Shown here piece by piece: positions 56,200 through 64,000 of a stretch of 64,000 nucleotides of DNA. Each line of letters starts with the position of its first letter. The stretch's first letter is position 1. The stretch comes from Methylobacillus caricis (GTDB taxonomy: Bacteria; Pseudomonadota; Gammaproteobacteria; Burkholderiales; Methylophilaceae), in the NCBI RefSeq assembly GCF_020532705.1, contig NZ_JAJAVD010000001.1, forward strand, positions 868,001-932,000, written 5' to 3'. Below the pieces are notes generated by a model. It was not told the DNA's origin. It made no database searches and saw only the letters and a list, made by a program, of their open reading frames with translations. The position numbers and the translations under genes are program-made.

Positions 56200-59100
56200 C
56201 CGCGCAATATGTGAACCCGGGCGGCATCACCAACGTCGCGCCCAGCAGCATGGCGACCGCCTCCATCCGTCCTGGTAATGCAAGCATCAGCAACATGACG
56301 GAACAGATCAATGCCATCCGCCAGACCTGGGCACAGAACATCCAGCTCCAGCCAACTGCCAGCACTGCTTCTCAGCCCTCTAGTGGTCAACATTATGTGT
56401 ATCCCACCAACCAACCTGAAAGCCGGCTTTACGGTACTTATCGCTACAACCAGAATGGAGACCCCATAGGCATCAGCCTGAATCCAGGGCAACAATATAC
56501 AGACGATGCTGGCGTGCTCAGAACCTCTGAGAGCGGCACCTACTTGCAGTTCCACCGCATTGAGCTCAAGGCGGATGGTTCTTTCACCATCGAAAGCGCT
56601 AGTTATCGCAACACTGCTCAAGACGCCAAATCCCTCACCCAGCAACAAACCGCCAACGACCCGAGCAAGACAGAATACAGTGACCCGCTAGTCCTGGATG
56701 CAGGCAACGACGGCATCCTGCTCAATGCTGGCGGCGTGGATTTCGACTACGATGCAGACGGCATTGCCGAGCCCATTGCCTGGACAGCGCCTACCGACCC
56801 CTTGCTTGTGATCGACCTCAACCGCGATGGACGCATCAACAACGGCAGCGAACTCGTGGCATTGACCGATGATGGAAGTCCGCTCAATCTCCTCAGCCTG
56901 GACACCGCCGCCCAAGGCGGCAATGGCGACGGGCGTCTGGACAGCGAGGATGCTGCCTATTGGCAACTCAAACTCTGGACAGACCGCAATCAGGACGGCT
57001 ATGCCAGCCCGGGCGAACTGCAAAGCCTGAACGACCTCGGCATTACTTCCATTGACCTTGACCCTGCGCATATCCAGACCGCCACCATCGCTGGCAAACC
57101 CGGCGTCCAGGGCGTGACAGCGACATATACGGATGGTAGTCAGCGCGTGTTGTGGGACGTGCCATTGGCTGCCAACACCTCCCCCAATGCCAAGGTCATC
57201 AGCACCCAGTATGCGGCGGATATCGACAAAGTCAGCAGCAATGGGCAAGCGGTGCTCAAGGCCATGAGCAGCCTGGGCGTCAACCTCAACCTCAGCGGCA
57301 GCGGCGCGACTCAGGCCATCGGCAGCCTGGGCAACGACACCCTGGTGGGCAGCGATGCCGACGACTGGCTGATTGGCGGGGCCGGGGCCGATGTCTTTGC
57401 CGCAGGCAAGGGCAGCGACGTGCTGATTATTGATGCGGATGACCGCATGGCGGACATCAACGGCGGCGAAGGCATTGATATCGTGATTGTCGCGGATGAC
57501 AGGAGCACCTTCCTCAACCTGGCGCAGACCAGCACCGAAGTTGTCTATGGCGGCTATGGCGATGACATCTTCATCGGCGGTGGCGTGGACAACTACTTCA
57601 TTGACGGCGCGGCGGGCAACGACCTCATCATCGGCGGCAGCGCGGATGATGTGCTGAGCGGCGCGGACGGCAACGACGTGCTCTATGGCGGCAAGGGCGA
57701 TGACCTCATGCGCGGCGGGCGCGATGATGACGTGTTGTTTGGGGAGGAGGGCAACGATGTGCTGGATGGCGGGCTGGGCAACGACACGCTTTCAGGCGGA
57801 CAAGGCAGCGATGTGTTCATTGCGAGCGGCGGGATCGACCATATTGACGGCGGCGCCGGTATTGACCTGATCGAGCTCAAGGGCGGACTGGAGGATTACA
57901 CCTTCAGCCGAAACTTTGATGCTGCGTTGGGGTATGAGTGGAAAATAGTGGATCACAAGAACCTGGACGGCAGCACGGTGGCGGAGGGCCAGGTTTCGGA
58001 TAGGAATGGCATTCAATACATCAAAGGTGTTGAGACGTTCAGTTATATGAATGGCCAGTATTCCACGGTGATGGACTTTTCCATGCAGGCGACCTTGCCA
58101 GTGAATGACCGAATTGAGGATACGTCTAATGGTGGCAACGTGATTGTGATCCCATTTTCCACCTTGCTTGAGAATGACCTTAGCTTCTTGAGAAATACTC
58201 CATTTTATAGGGTGACATTGTGGGAATTAGGCCCGGTAATCGATTTTCCTACTCATCTTTTTAACTCGTCTATTAAATGGGTGGGCGATGCTCAGGGAGG
58301 TACGGTTAGTATCAGCGGCCAAAATGTAATTTTTACAAAGGCATCTGATTATTCAGGACCGATCAGCTTTAGATACCGGATGCATGATGTATATCCTAAT
58401 GAATATGTAATTATCAATGCTCCGATGGTCGTGAATAACAATAATCCGCATATCCTATCTGAAGCATCGGCAACAGTTATTATTGTTCCCAACGGGGATG
58501 AGTTTACTCCGTCTGACCCGGAGTTTTCCAAACAATGGTATTTGGGCGCAACCAATGTTACCGAGGCATGGAAAGCCGGTTATAGCGGAGAAGGGGTAAA
58601 AGTTCTGGTGCTTGACCCTAGCGGAGAGTTCGCAGTCGGGCAGCAAAAAGCCAATCTCAACCACCCGGACTTGATCCAGAATAAGAGTCCGGATTTTGTC
58701 GATACTACTTATCACTCTGCGCATGCCACGACAGTCGCAGGTGTCATTGGCGCGGCGCGCAATGGCATTGGTTCTGTCGGGGTGGCTTATCAGGCGACTC
58801 TGGATTCGATTGGGCTTTCTAGCGACAGCCTCAAGTCGTTCACTGATGGCCTCAATGCCATGAGAAATTATGATGTCGTCAACAACAGCTGGAGAATTCC
58901 TGATCCCTGGAATTACTCCGGGAGTTCGATTGGAGCGCAGTTACAGTATGCAGGCATTAGAAATGCCATTTATAGCGCGGCCCAGCTTGGGCGGGATGGT
59001 TTGGGAACCATCATGGTGTTCGGTGCCGGGAATGATCACAAAAAGGGATATGACGCCGGTTTGAGCGACTTAACCAATAATCCCTATGGAATTACGGTTG

Positions 59101-62100
59101 GTGCCTTGAACCGCATAGGCGATATCGGTAGCGGGCTCGGGATCAATGAGATCTTCAGCAATCGCGGCGCCAATATCCTGGTTGCCGCACCTGGCTCCAA
59201 TATTGCCAGCACTTCCAACCAATACACCACGGCCGATGGATACACGATAGGTTCCAGTGTGACGGAAACCCAGGGGACTTCTTTTGCAACGCCTATCGTA
59301 TCCGGCATTGCTGCGCTCATGCTGGAGGCCAATCTCCTGCTTAGTTACCGTGATGTGCAAACCATCCTGGCGATGACTGCCAAAAAATCTCTTGGCGAAG
59401 GGGTGCAGGCCAATACGGTTTGGAGCAACAACCATGCTTTGGAGTGGAATGGCCAAGGCATGCATTTCAGCCACGATTACGGGTTTGGACTGGTGGATGC
59501 CGCAGCCGCCGTGAGAATGGCGGAAAGCTGGGTGCCGGAGGGTGATGACCTTGTCCGGGTCAATAGCATTATGGCCACGGCCAGCCAATTGCTTGATCTC
59601 GGCCAGAAAATCCTGACCTTTACCGTTTCTGAAGATATTGATATCGAGCATGTCATGCTCAAGCTTGAATTGGATCATGAGCGGTGGAGTGACCTGATTG
59701 TTACTCTGGTCTCGCCTTCTGGTACGCAAAGCAAATTGCTTGAGCGCCCGGGTGTTTATGAGGGGGCCACCCAACTGAGCAACCCGGCAGGCGAGGTGCA
59801 TTTTAACAATACGTTGATGAGCACGCATTTCCGCGGGGAAAGCAGCCTCGGAACCTGGCAGCTGATTGTGCAGGATGCGGCAGCCGGGGCGGCAGGCGGA
59901 AATATTCTGGCATACCTGGATATTGCTGGTTCGGATTTGGAAGCGATCAAGCGCTATTACCTCACGGATGAGTATGCCGGGGGATGGAGTTTGAATCCGG
60001 CGGTGGACATACCCACTGAACTGAATGCCAGTGCCATGAGTTCTGCCATCAGAATCGACATGTCTGGCGGAGCCAGCCAGGTCAATGGCAAGCAGTTCAA
60101 CATGTTGTCTCCTGTTAACCGGCTCATTGGCGGGGCTGGCAATGACACCCTGATCGGTAGCGCTGGGAACGATATGATGGCCGGTGGGCGTGGCAACGAT
60201 TCCGTTGTCGGCGGCGCCGGTTCTGACAAATTGATCGGAGGCTACGGCAATGATGTGCTGGTTGGCGGCGAAGGGGATGACTATTTGATCGCCGATCTTG
60301 GTCAGGATACCTTGATTGGTGGTAGTGGCCGGGATGTGTTCGAAGTCAGGTTTGGCGGAGGGCCGAGTACTTATATCAATGATTTTTCCTTGCAGGATAA
60401 TGATCAGTTGGTCATTAAAAGCACGGTTCCCCTGGGGAATTTACAAATCCAGCAGAACATTCATTCAAACCAGCTTGTTTTGATGCTCACAAGTGGCGAC
60501 GCGCAGCAATTGGTGTATTTGCAAGGAATCAACCAATTGCTTGACGCAAAGAAATTGCGATTAATTTATGACGATTCTGCATCGATTGAGTCTGATTTTT
60601 CCCATAATAATATATACACACCAGATGGAACGATTTGGGTAAAAGAAGAATATACGCTCAAGAAGATTCCCCCCCAGGCAGTGCGAAGTTTCGTCGAGAA
60701 TGAATTGATCCATAATGGCTTATTACCAACCGGTGATGCTTATAAAATTGTTTCTATCAGTGATAGATACGTCAAGGCAGACCCGGGGCAGCGGATTCTG
60801 ATTATTGCCGGAGAGAATCAATACGTATTGCTTGATGAAGGTATTCTTGAGGCTAGTTGGCAAGGGACTATTACAGATAGTCAGGGTACATGGCTGGCGT
60901 ATTTGGTGCAGGTTGAATATTCAAATCAAGGGAAGTTCAGGTACTCCATGGGGAATTTTTATTGGACGAGAGGAACTGAATATGCAGATGTAATGCGGCC
61001 GGGGAATGCAGTAAAGCCACAAGAAATTCCCCAAACAGATTGGGTTAATTACATTAATAGTTTTGCCCCACGTACTTATAATGGCTGGGGTGGGGATGAC
61101 GATATTCAAGGTGATAGCAGTAATGAAATCTTGAATGGCGGAGATGGTAATGACACGCTGGAAGGCAGTGGTGGAAATGATACCTTATCTGGCGGATATG
61201 GTACTGATGTATTCATTTTTTCAGCTGGGCATGGCGATGATGTCATCAAGGATTTAACGCATGATGATGTAGTTTACCTCAATGGCATTAATCTTGAATC
61301 GATGAATTTAAAATTCAGGAATGCTAATTCTGAAAAATTTCAACTTGAAACAACACTTTCTACTTCTAACCAATCATCAATCTCTTTTTCTAATCATTAT
61401 GTGTTGGATCAAGCCACAAACAATGGTTTCCATTTGTATGGCCTGCAGTTGAATAATGCTAGCCAGAGCCCGGTATATCTATCTGGAAATAGTGTGACGA
61501 ATGGCAACGACCTGATTATTCAGGAGTTGCTTGGCCTAACTAATATCAATACCTTAGCTGGCGATGACCTAGTTTATGCCAAAGTCAACAATGCTTTGCA
61601 GATTGATCTTGGTGAGGGCCATGACACAGTATTTGCTGCGGCTGGAGGAAATTATATCGATGGTGGATCTGGAAATGATTCTATCAATGTAATTTCTTAT
61701 AGTGTGGAAAATCTTGTTCATGACACATTGATTGGCGGAGCTGGTGATGATGTTATCTATGGTGGAAATCAAGGTGCTGTCATTTATGGTGATGATGTCA
61801 ATATGCAAACTACTGGAAATGACCGCATCTCAGGAGGCAGGTCTAATGACGTTATTTATGGCGGCCTTGGTCAAGACTCATTATATGGTAGCGAAGGTGA
61901 TGATATTTTATATGGAGGAGATGGTAAAGATCTTCTTGTTGGAGGTATAGGTTCAGATACCCTCTATGGAGATGAGGGGAATGATATTCTCACTGGAGGA
62001 AATGGCGATGATGAATTATGGGGAGGTATTGGAAACGATACACTGAGTGGCGATGAAGGTAATGATTTGATTATTGGCGGAGATGGCGATGATTTACTCA

Positions 62101-64000
62101 CCGGGGGCGAGGGTGACGACACCTTAATAGGTGGTGCAGGGAATGATCTGATAATAGCTGGATCCGGAGCTGATTTAATTCAGATTAGTGCAGGACATGG
62201 CAATGATACTATCATCGGAGTTTCAGGAGTTGATGTAATTGAATTTGACACTCATCCAATAGGATTTAACGTTAAGAATAATGGGAGTGAGTTGGAGTTT
62301 ATTACAAGTACTGGAGCTGTTATTTTAAAAAACTATTCCTTAGATACAACAATTAAAATTGGAAATAATTCTAATAATAAAATTCGGGATTTCTTTAATA
62401 TTAATGGATTATATCCGAGTGATATTGTCGAATTTTTTTCTGAATATGATTTGGATATAGTTGGGAACTTTAATGCTGCTGATGTTGTGGCTGGGACTGA
62501 TTATAGTGATCAAATATATGGAGGACCAGAAAATGATAATGACGCAGAATTTTGGTATGTGTTAGGGCGTGGAGGAGAAGACACAATTTCAGGATCTTTA
62601 TCAGGAAGTATTATTGATATAGGTGCCGAGAGAAATTTTGTTCTGGTAAGAAACGGAACAATAATTACAAGGGATACATTAAATAATTTTTCAAAAAATA
62701 ATACTTTAATAATACCAGAAGGTTATGTTCCGGACCATCTTGTATTGTCTCGAGTAAGGAATCCATTGAAATGGAGTAATTTTCAAAACTTGATTGGTGA
62801 GGTATTGTCGTCAGAAGCTTTTTCCACGGCGACAACTTATTTTGAAAAAATTCTCATAAATAAAAATTTTCATATTTTTGATAATGTTATAAGAGGTAGT
62901 ATAGATTATAGTGATCAAAATGTTTTTGATACTTTAAGAATTCAATCAATAGATGGAAAATTTTATACGGATATTGTGGGATATTTTTCAACTAACCATA
63001 TGAATCAGGTTAATTTCGATGAGATTTTATTTTTAACTGCATTTGATTCAGATGGAAGGTCGTTAAAATTAAATATTGATGAATTGTTAGATGCTAATTC
63101 AGTAAAGTCTAAAGCTGGATTTGGTCCATTCTCTTATTATTCTTTGGGAAATCAATACCATGATTTGCCAAAGTATTATCCAATTTCAGAAGAAGAGCGT
63201 ATTGTTATTGATACTGAAAATGATGGTTATCTGGTAGGTGAAATTACTTATCAAGTGGGAACTTTATCACAAATACATAGTGCTAATTATCTGGACGGTA
63301 TTTATAAATACTCCTCTTTAGGCTATATAAGTTATAAAGGTGATAATAATAGAGACTCATCGTTTAATTTTCAATATATAGAGAGCTATTCATATCCATA
63401 TATTAAAGTTAATAATGTAGATTATGGCTATTATCTAAGTAGATGGGTGTCTCCTACTATCGATAATTTATCTAGTAATGGTCAATATTACATTATGGGG
63501 AATTATATTCCCAAGATAAATGGCGAAAAGCAATATATTAGAGTTTCAGCTCAGGCTGATGTTTTGTTTGGATTTGGCGGGGATGATATTATTTATGCTG
63601 GTGGTGCTTACGAAGAAATTCATGAATTAGGAAGTTCTTATATATTCAGACAACCAGATGGGAGCGGTTATGCTGATATAGTGAATGGAGGTGATGGTGA
63701 TGATACGTATATCTACAAACGAAACGATGGAAATCTTTGGATATATTCGCTGCCAAGCCTGCATAATAATGGGGCATTCGGATTTGATACATTAGATTTA
63801 AGTGATTATCTGATAAATGAGGTTAGCTTTTTCTTTAACGAATATGGTGGAGGGCAGATAAGTAATAATTCAGCATATCCACTCTATATTCTAATCGATG
63901 ATGCATCATTGACAGATTTTCATGTGGATAGAATCATATTTCGTGATGCTATTATCAATGTCCATGAATATATCAGTGAAACTCCATTAAATGATTATTA
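56196..64000 (+). CDS. giant RTX exoprotein with kexin-like S8 protease and P domain (partial)
   Basis: An open frame of 2,601 codons reaching the window end with no stop; I read every codon of it. Order, counted from the ATG at 56196: EF-hand-like calcium loops (about 200-270), RTX repeats (about 375-550), a cadherin-like beta region (about 630-770), subtilisin-like S8 domain (about 780-1105) with D807, H843 (HATTVAG), the AGND loop and S1029 (GTSFATP), a P/proprotein-convertase domain (about 1130-1245), then RTX blocks at about 1308-1380, 1630-1670, 1785-2008 and 2455-2505. It should be a calcium-dependent protein secreted by the type I exporter, but its C-terminal signal is outside the window. 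The coding phase is open from 56106, so the real 5' end was probably lost or displaced. Confidence 0.9.
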   Translation, partial: MTAQYVNPGGITNVAPSSMATASIRPGNASISNMTEQINAIRQTWAQNIQLQPTASTASQPSSGQHYVYPTNQPESRLYGTYRYNQNGDPIGISLNPGQQYTDDAGVLRTSESGTYLQFHRIELKADGSFTIESASYRNTAQDAKSLTQQQTANDPSKTEYSDPLVLDAGNDGILLNAGGVDFDYDADGIAEPIAWTAPTDPLLVIDLNRDGRINNGSELVALTDDGSPLNLLSLDTAAQGGNGDGRLDSEDAAYWQLKLWTDRNQDGYASPGELQSLNDLGITSIDLDPAHIQTATIAGKPGVQGVTATYTDGSQRVLWDVPLAANTSPNAKVISTQYAADIDKVSSNGQAVLKAMSSLGVNLNLSGSGATQAIGSLGNDTLVGSDADDWLIGGAGADVFAAGKGSDVLIIDADDRMADINGGEGIDIVIVADDRSTFLNLAQTSTEVVYGGYGDDIFIGGGVDNYFIDGAAGNDLIIGGSADDVLSGADGNDVLYGGKGDDLMRGGRDDDVLFGEEGNDVLDGGLGNDTLSGGQGSDVFIASGGIDHIDGGAGIDLIELKGGLEDYTFSRNFDAALGYEWKIVDHKNLDGSTVAEGQVSDRNGIQYIKGVETFSYMNGQYSTVMDFSMQATLPVNDRIEDTSNGGNVIVIPFSTLLENDLSFLRNTPFYRVTLWELGPVIDFPTHLFNSSIKWVGDAQGGTVSISGQNVIFTKASDYSGPISFRYRMHDVYPNEYVIINAPMVVNNNNPHILSEASATVIIVPNGDEFTPSDPEFSKQWYLGATNVTEAWKAGYSGEGVKVLVLDPSGEFAVGQQKANLNHPDLIQNKSPDFVDTTYHSAHATTVAGVIGAARNGIGSVGVAYQATLDSIGLSSDSLKSFTDGLNAMRNYDVVNNSWRIPDPWNYSGSSIGAQLQYAGIRNAIYSAAQLGRDGLGTIMVFGAGNDHKKGYDAGLSDLTNNPYGITVGALNRIGDIGSGLGINEIFSNRGANILVAAPGSNIASTSNQYTTADGYTIGSSVTETQGTSFATPIVSGIAALMLEANLLLSYRDVQTILAMTAKKSLGEGVQANTVWSNNHALEWNGQGMHFSHDYGFGLVDAAAAVRMAESWVPEGDDLVRVNSIMATASQLLDLGQKILTFTVSEDIDIEHVMLKLELDHERWSDLIVTLVSPSGTQSKLLERPGVYEGATQLSNPAGEVHFNNTLMSTHFRGESSLGTWQLIVQDAAAGAAGGNILAYLDIAGSDLEAIKRYYLTDEYAGGWSLNPAVDIPTELNASAMSSAIRIDMSGGASQVNGKQFNMLSPVNRLIGGAGNDTLIGSAGNDMMAGGRGNDSVVGGAGSDKLIGGYGNDVLVGGEGDDYLIADLGQDTLIGGSGRDVFEVRFGGGPSTYINDFSLQDNDQLVIKSTVPLGNLQIQQNIHSNQLVLMLTSGDAQQLVYLQGINQLLDAKKLRLIYDDSASIESDFSHNNIYTPDGTIWVKEEYTLKKIPPQAVRSFVENELIHNGLLPTGDAYKIVSISDRYVKADPGQRILIIAGENQYVLLDEGILEASWQGTITDSQGTWLAYLVQVEYSNQGKFRYSMGNFYWTRGTEYADVMRPGNAVKPQEIPQTDWVNYINSFAPRTYNGWGGDDDIQGDSSNEILNGGDGNDTLEGSGGNDTLSGGYGTDVFIFSAGHGDDVIKDLTHDDVVYLNGINLESMNLKFRNANSEKFQLETTLSTSNQSSISFSNHYVLDQATNNGFHLYGLQLNNASQSPVYLSGNSVTNGNDLIIQELLGLTNINTLAGDDLVYAKVNNALQIDLGEGHDTVFAAAGGNYIDGGSGNDSINVISYSVENLVHDTLIGGAGDDVIYGGNQGAVIYGDDVNMQTTGNDRISGGRSNDVIYGGLGQDSLYGSEGDDILYGGDGKDLLVGGIGSDTLYGDEGNDILTGGNGDDELWGGIGNDTLSGDEGNDLIIGGDGDDLLTGGEGDDTLIGGAGNDLIIAGSGADLIQISAGHGNDTIIGVSGVDVIEFDTHPIGFNVKNNGSELEFITSTGAVILKNYSLDTTIKIGNNSNNKIRDFFNINGLYPSDIVEFFSEYDLDIVGNFNAADVVAGTDYSDQIYGGPENDNDAEFWYVLGRGGEDTISGSLSGSIIDIGAERNFVLVRNGTIITRDTLNNFSKNNTLIIPEGYVPDHLVLSRVRNPLKWSNFQNLIGEVLSSEAFSTATTYFEKILINKNFHIFDNVIRGSIDYSDQNVFDTLRIQSIDGKFYTDIVGYFSTNHMNQVNFDEILFLTAFDSDGRSLKLNIDELLDANSVKSKAGFGPFSYYSLGNQYHDLPKYYPISEEERIVIDTENDGYLVGEITYQVGTLSQIHSANYLDGIYKYSSLGYISYKGDNNRDSSFNFQYIESYSYPYIKVNNVDYGYYLSRWVSPTIDNLSSNGQYYIMGNYIPKINGEKQYIRVSAQADVLFGFGGDDIIYAGGAYEEIHELGSSYIFRQPDGSGYADIVNGGDGDDTYIYKRNDGNLWIYSLPSLHNNGAFGFDTLDLSDYLINEVSFFFNEYGGGQISNNSAYPLYILIDDASLTDFHVDRIIFRDAIINVHEYISETPLNDY
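57340..57850 (+). repeat. RTX nonapeptide repeat block 1
   Basis: Tandem GGxGxDxUx units ([58 protein letters not shown]) encoded in GC-rich DNA. They bind calcium and fold outside the cell. Confidence 0.93.
60120..60345 (+). repeat. RTX nonapeptide repeat block 2
   Basis: Units such as [33 protein letters not shown] and [11 protein letters not shown] directly after the P domain. Confidence 0.9.
61550..62220 (+). repeat. RTX nonapeptide repeat block 3
   Basis: The longest block, with about a dozen units ([55 protein letters not shown]). It is much more AT-rich at DNA level than block 1, suggesting a different origin or age. Confidence 0.92.

Noticed and set aside
55794..56648. 284-codon open frame on the minus strand
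   Set aside because: It lies opposite the 55369 gene and the giant exoprotein, shows no ribosome site or family pattern, and crosses the composition joint; a shadow frame.
57340..62220. direct DNA repeats suggestive of a CRISPR or satellite array
   Set aside because: They are the coding repeats of RTX nonapeptides with variable codons, not identical repeats with spacers.

Overview
The window looks like the chromosome of a methylotrophic betaproteobacterium, most likely a member of the Methylophilaceae such as Methylobacillus or Methylovorus. This is inferred from the complete pqqABCDE operon next to a dense set of amino-acid biosynthesis genes in typical betaproteobacterial order (leuC-leuD-leuB-asd-fimV-truA-trpFBA-accD-folC-cvpA-purF-metZ and gyrA-serC-pheA-hisC). 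No rRNA, tRNA, CRISPR array or insertion sequence was recognised.

Positions 1-8200 are the cassette array of a chromosomal integron. About eleven or twelve mostly single-gene cassettes lie head to tail on the minus strand, separated by roughly 53-60 bp attC sites. They carry SRPBCC, methionine aminopeptidase, HD hydrolase, VOC, TetX-like flavin monooxygenase, GIY-YIG and several unknown proteins. The divergent integrase (8321-9313) has all catalytic residues and overlaps, by ATGA, a histidine kinase that in turn overlaps a NarL-type response regulator. A good candidate cassette promoter overlaps a perfect inverted repeat.

Positions 11660-14555 hold a lipoprotein, an EamA transporter and a Rieske oxygenase on the minus strand. 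From 14796 the core genome runs on the plus strand. The argD-argF-argG group is preceded by a 28-codon, Arg-containing leader ORF and mutually exclusive hairpins that resemble a ribosome-mediated attenuator. Then come ppnP, yajQ, the leucine genes with an entericidin-like peptide between leuC and leuD, asd, fimV, truA, trpFBA, accD, folC, a SPOR protein, cvpA and purF. metZ has a leader that matches the SAM-II (SAM-alpha) riboswitch and is followed by an intrinsic terminator. Two small stress or membrane proteins, a 2-Cys peroxiredoxin (minus), gyrA, serC, pheA, a GGDEF cyclase and hisC follow. pqqABCDE (46193-49525) has a 17 bp palindrome upstream and a hairpin after pqqA.

Positions 49699-64000 are an accessory secretion locus: a type I secretion ABC exporter with a degenerate C39 domain, a lipoprotein, several linked unknown genes, two Sel1-like relatives (one a chimera fused to the N-terminus of another protein), and a giant open frame of at least 2,601 codons that runs off the window. 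The giant protein carries RTX repeats, a cadherin-like region, a kexin-type S8 protease with intact triad, a P domain and more RTX blocks. It is absent from a simple closed-ORF list because no stop occurs before the window ends. Its 5' part appears displaced by an AT-rich segment (about 53910-56105), so the locus looks like a rearranged, modular exoprotein or toxin system. It is the most unusual part of the window.
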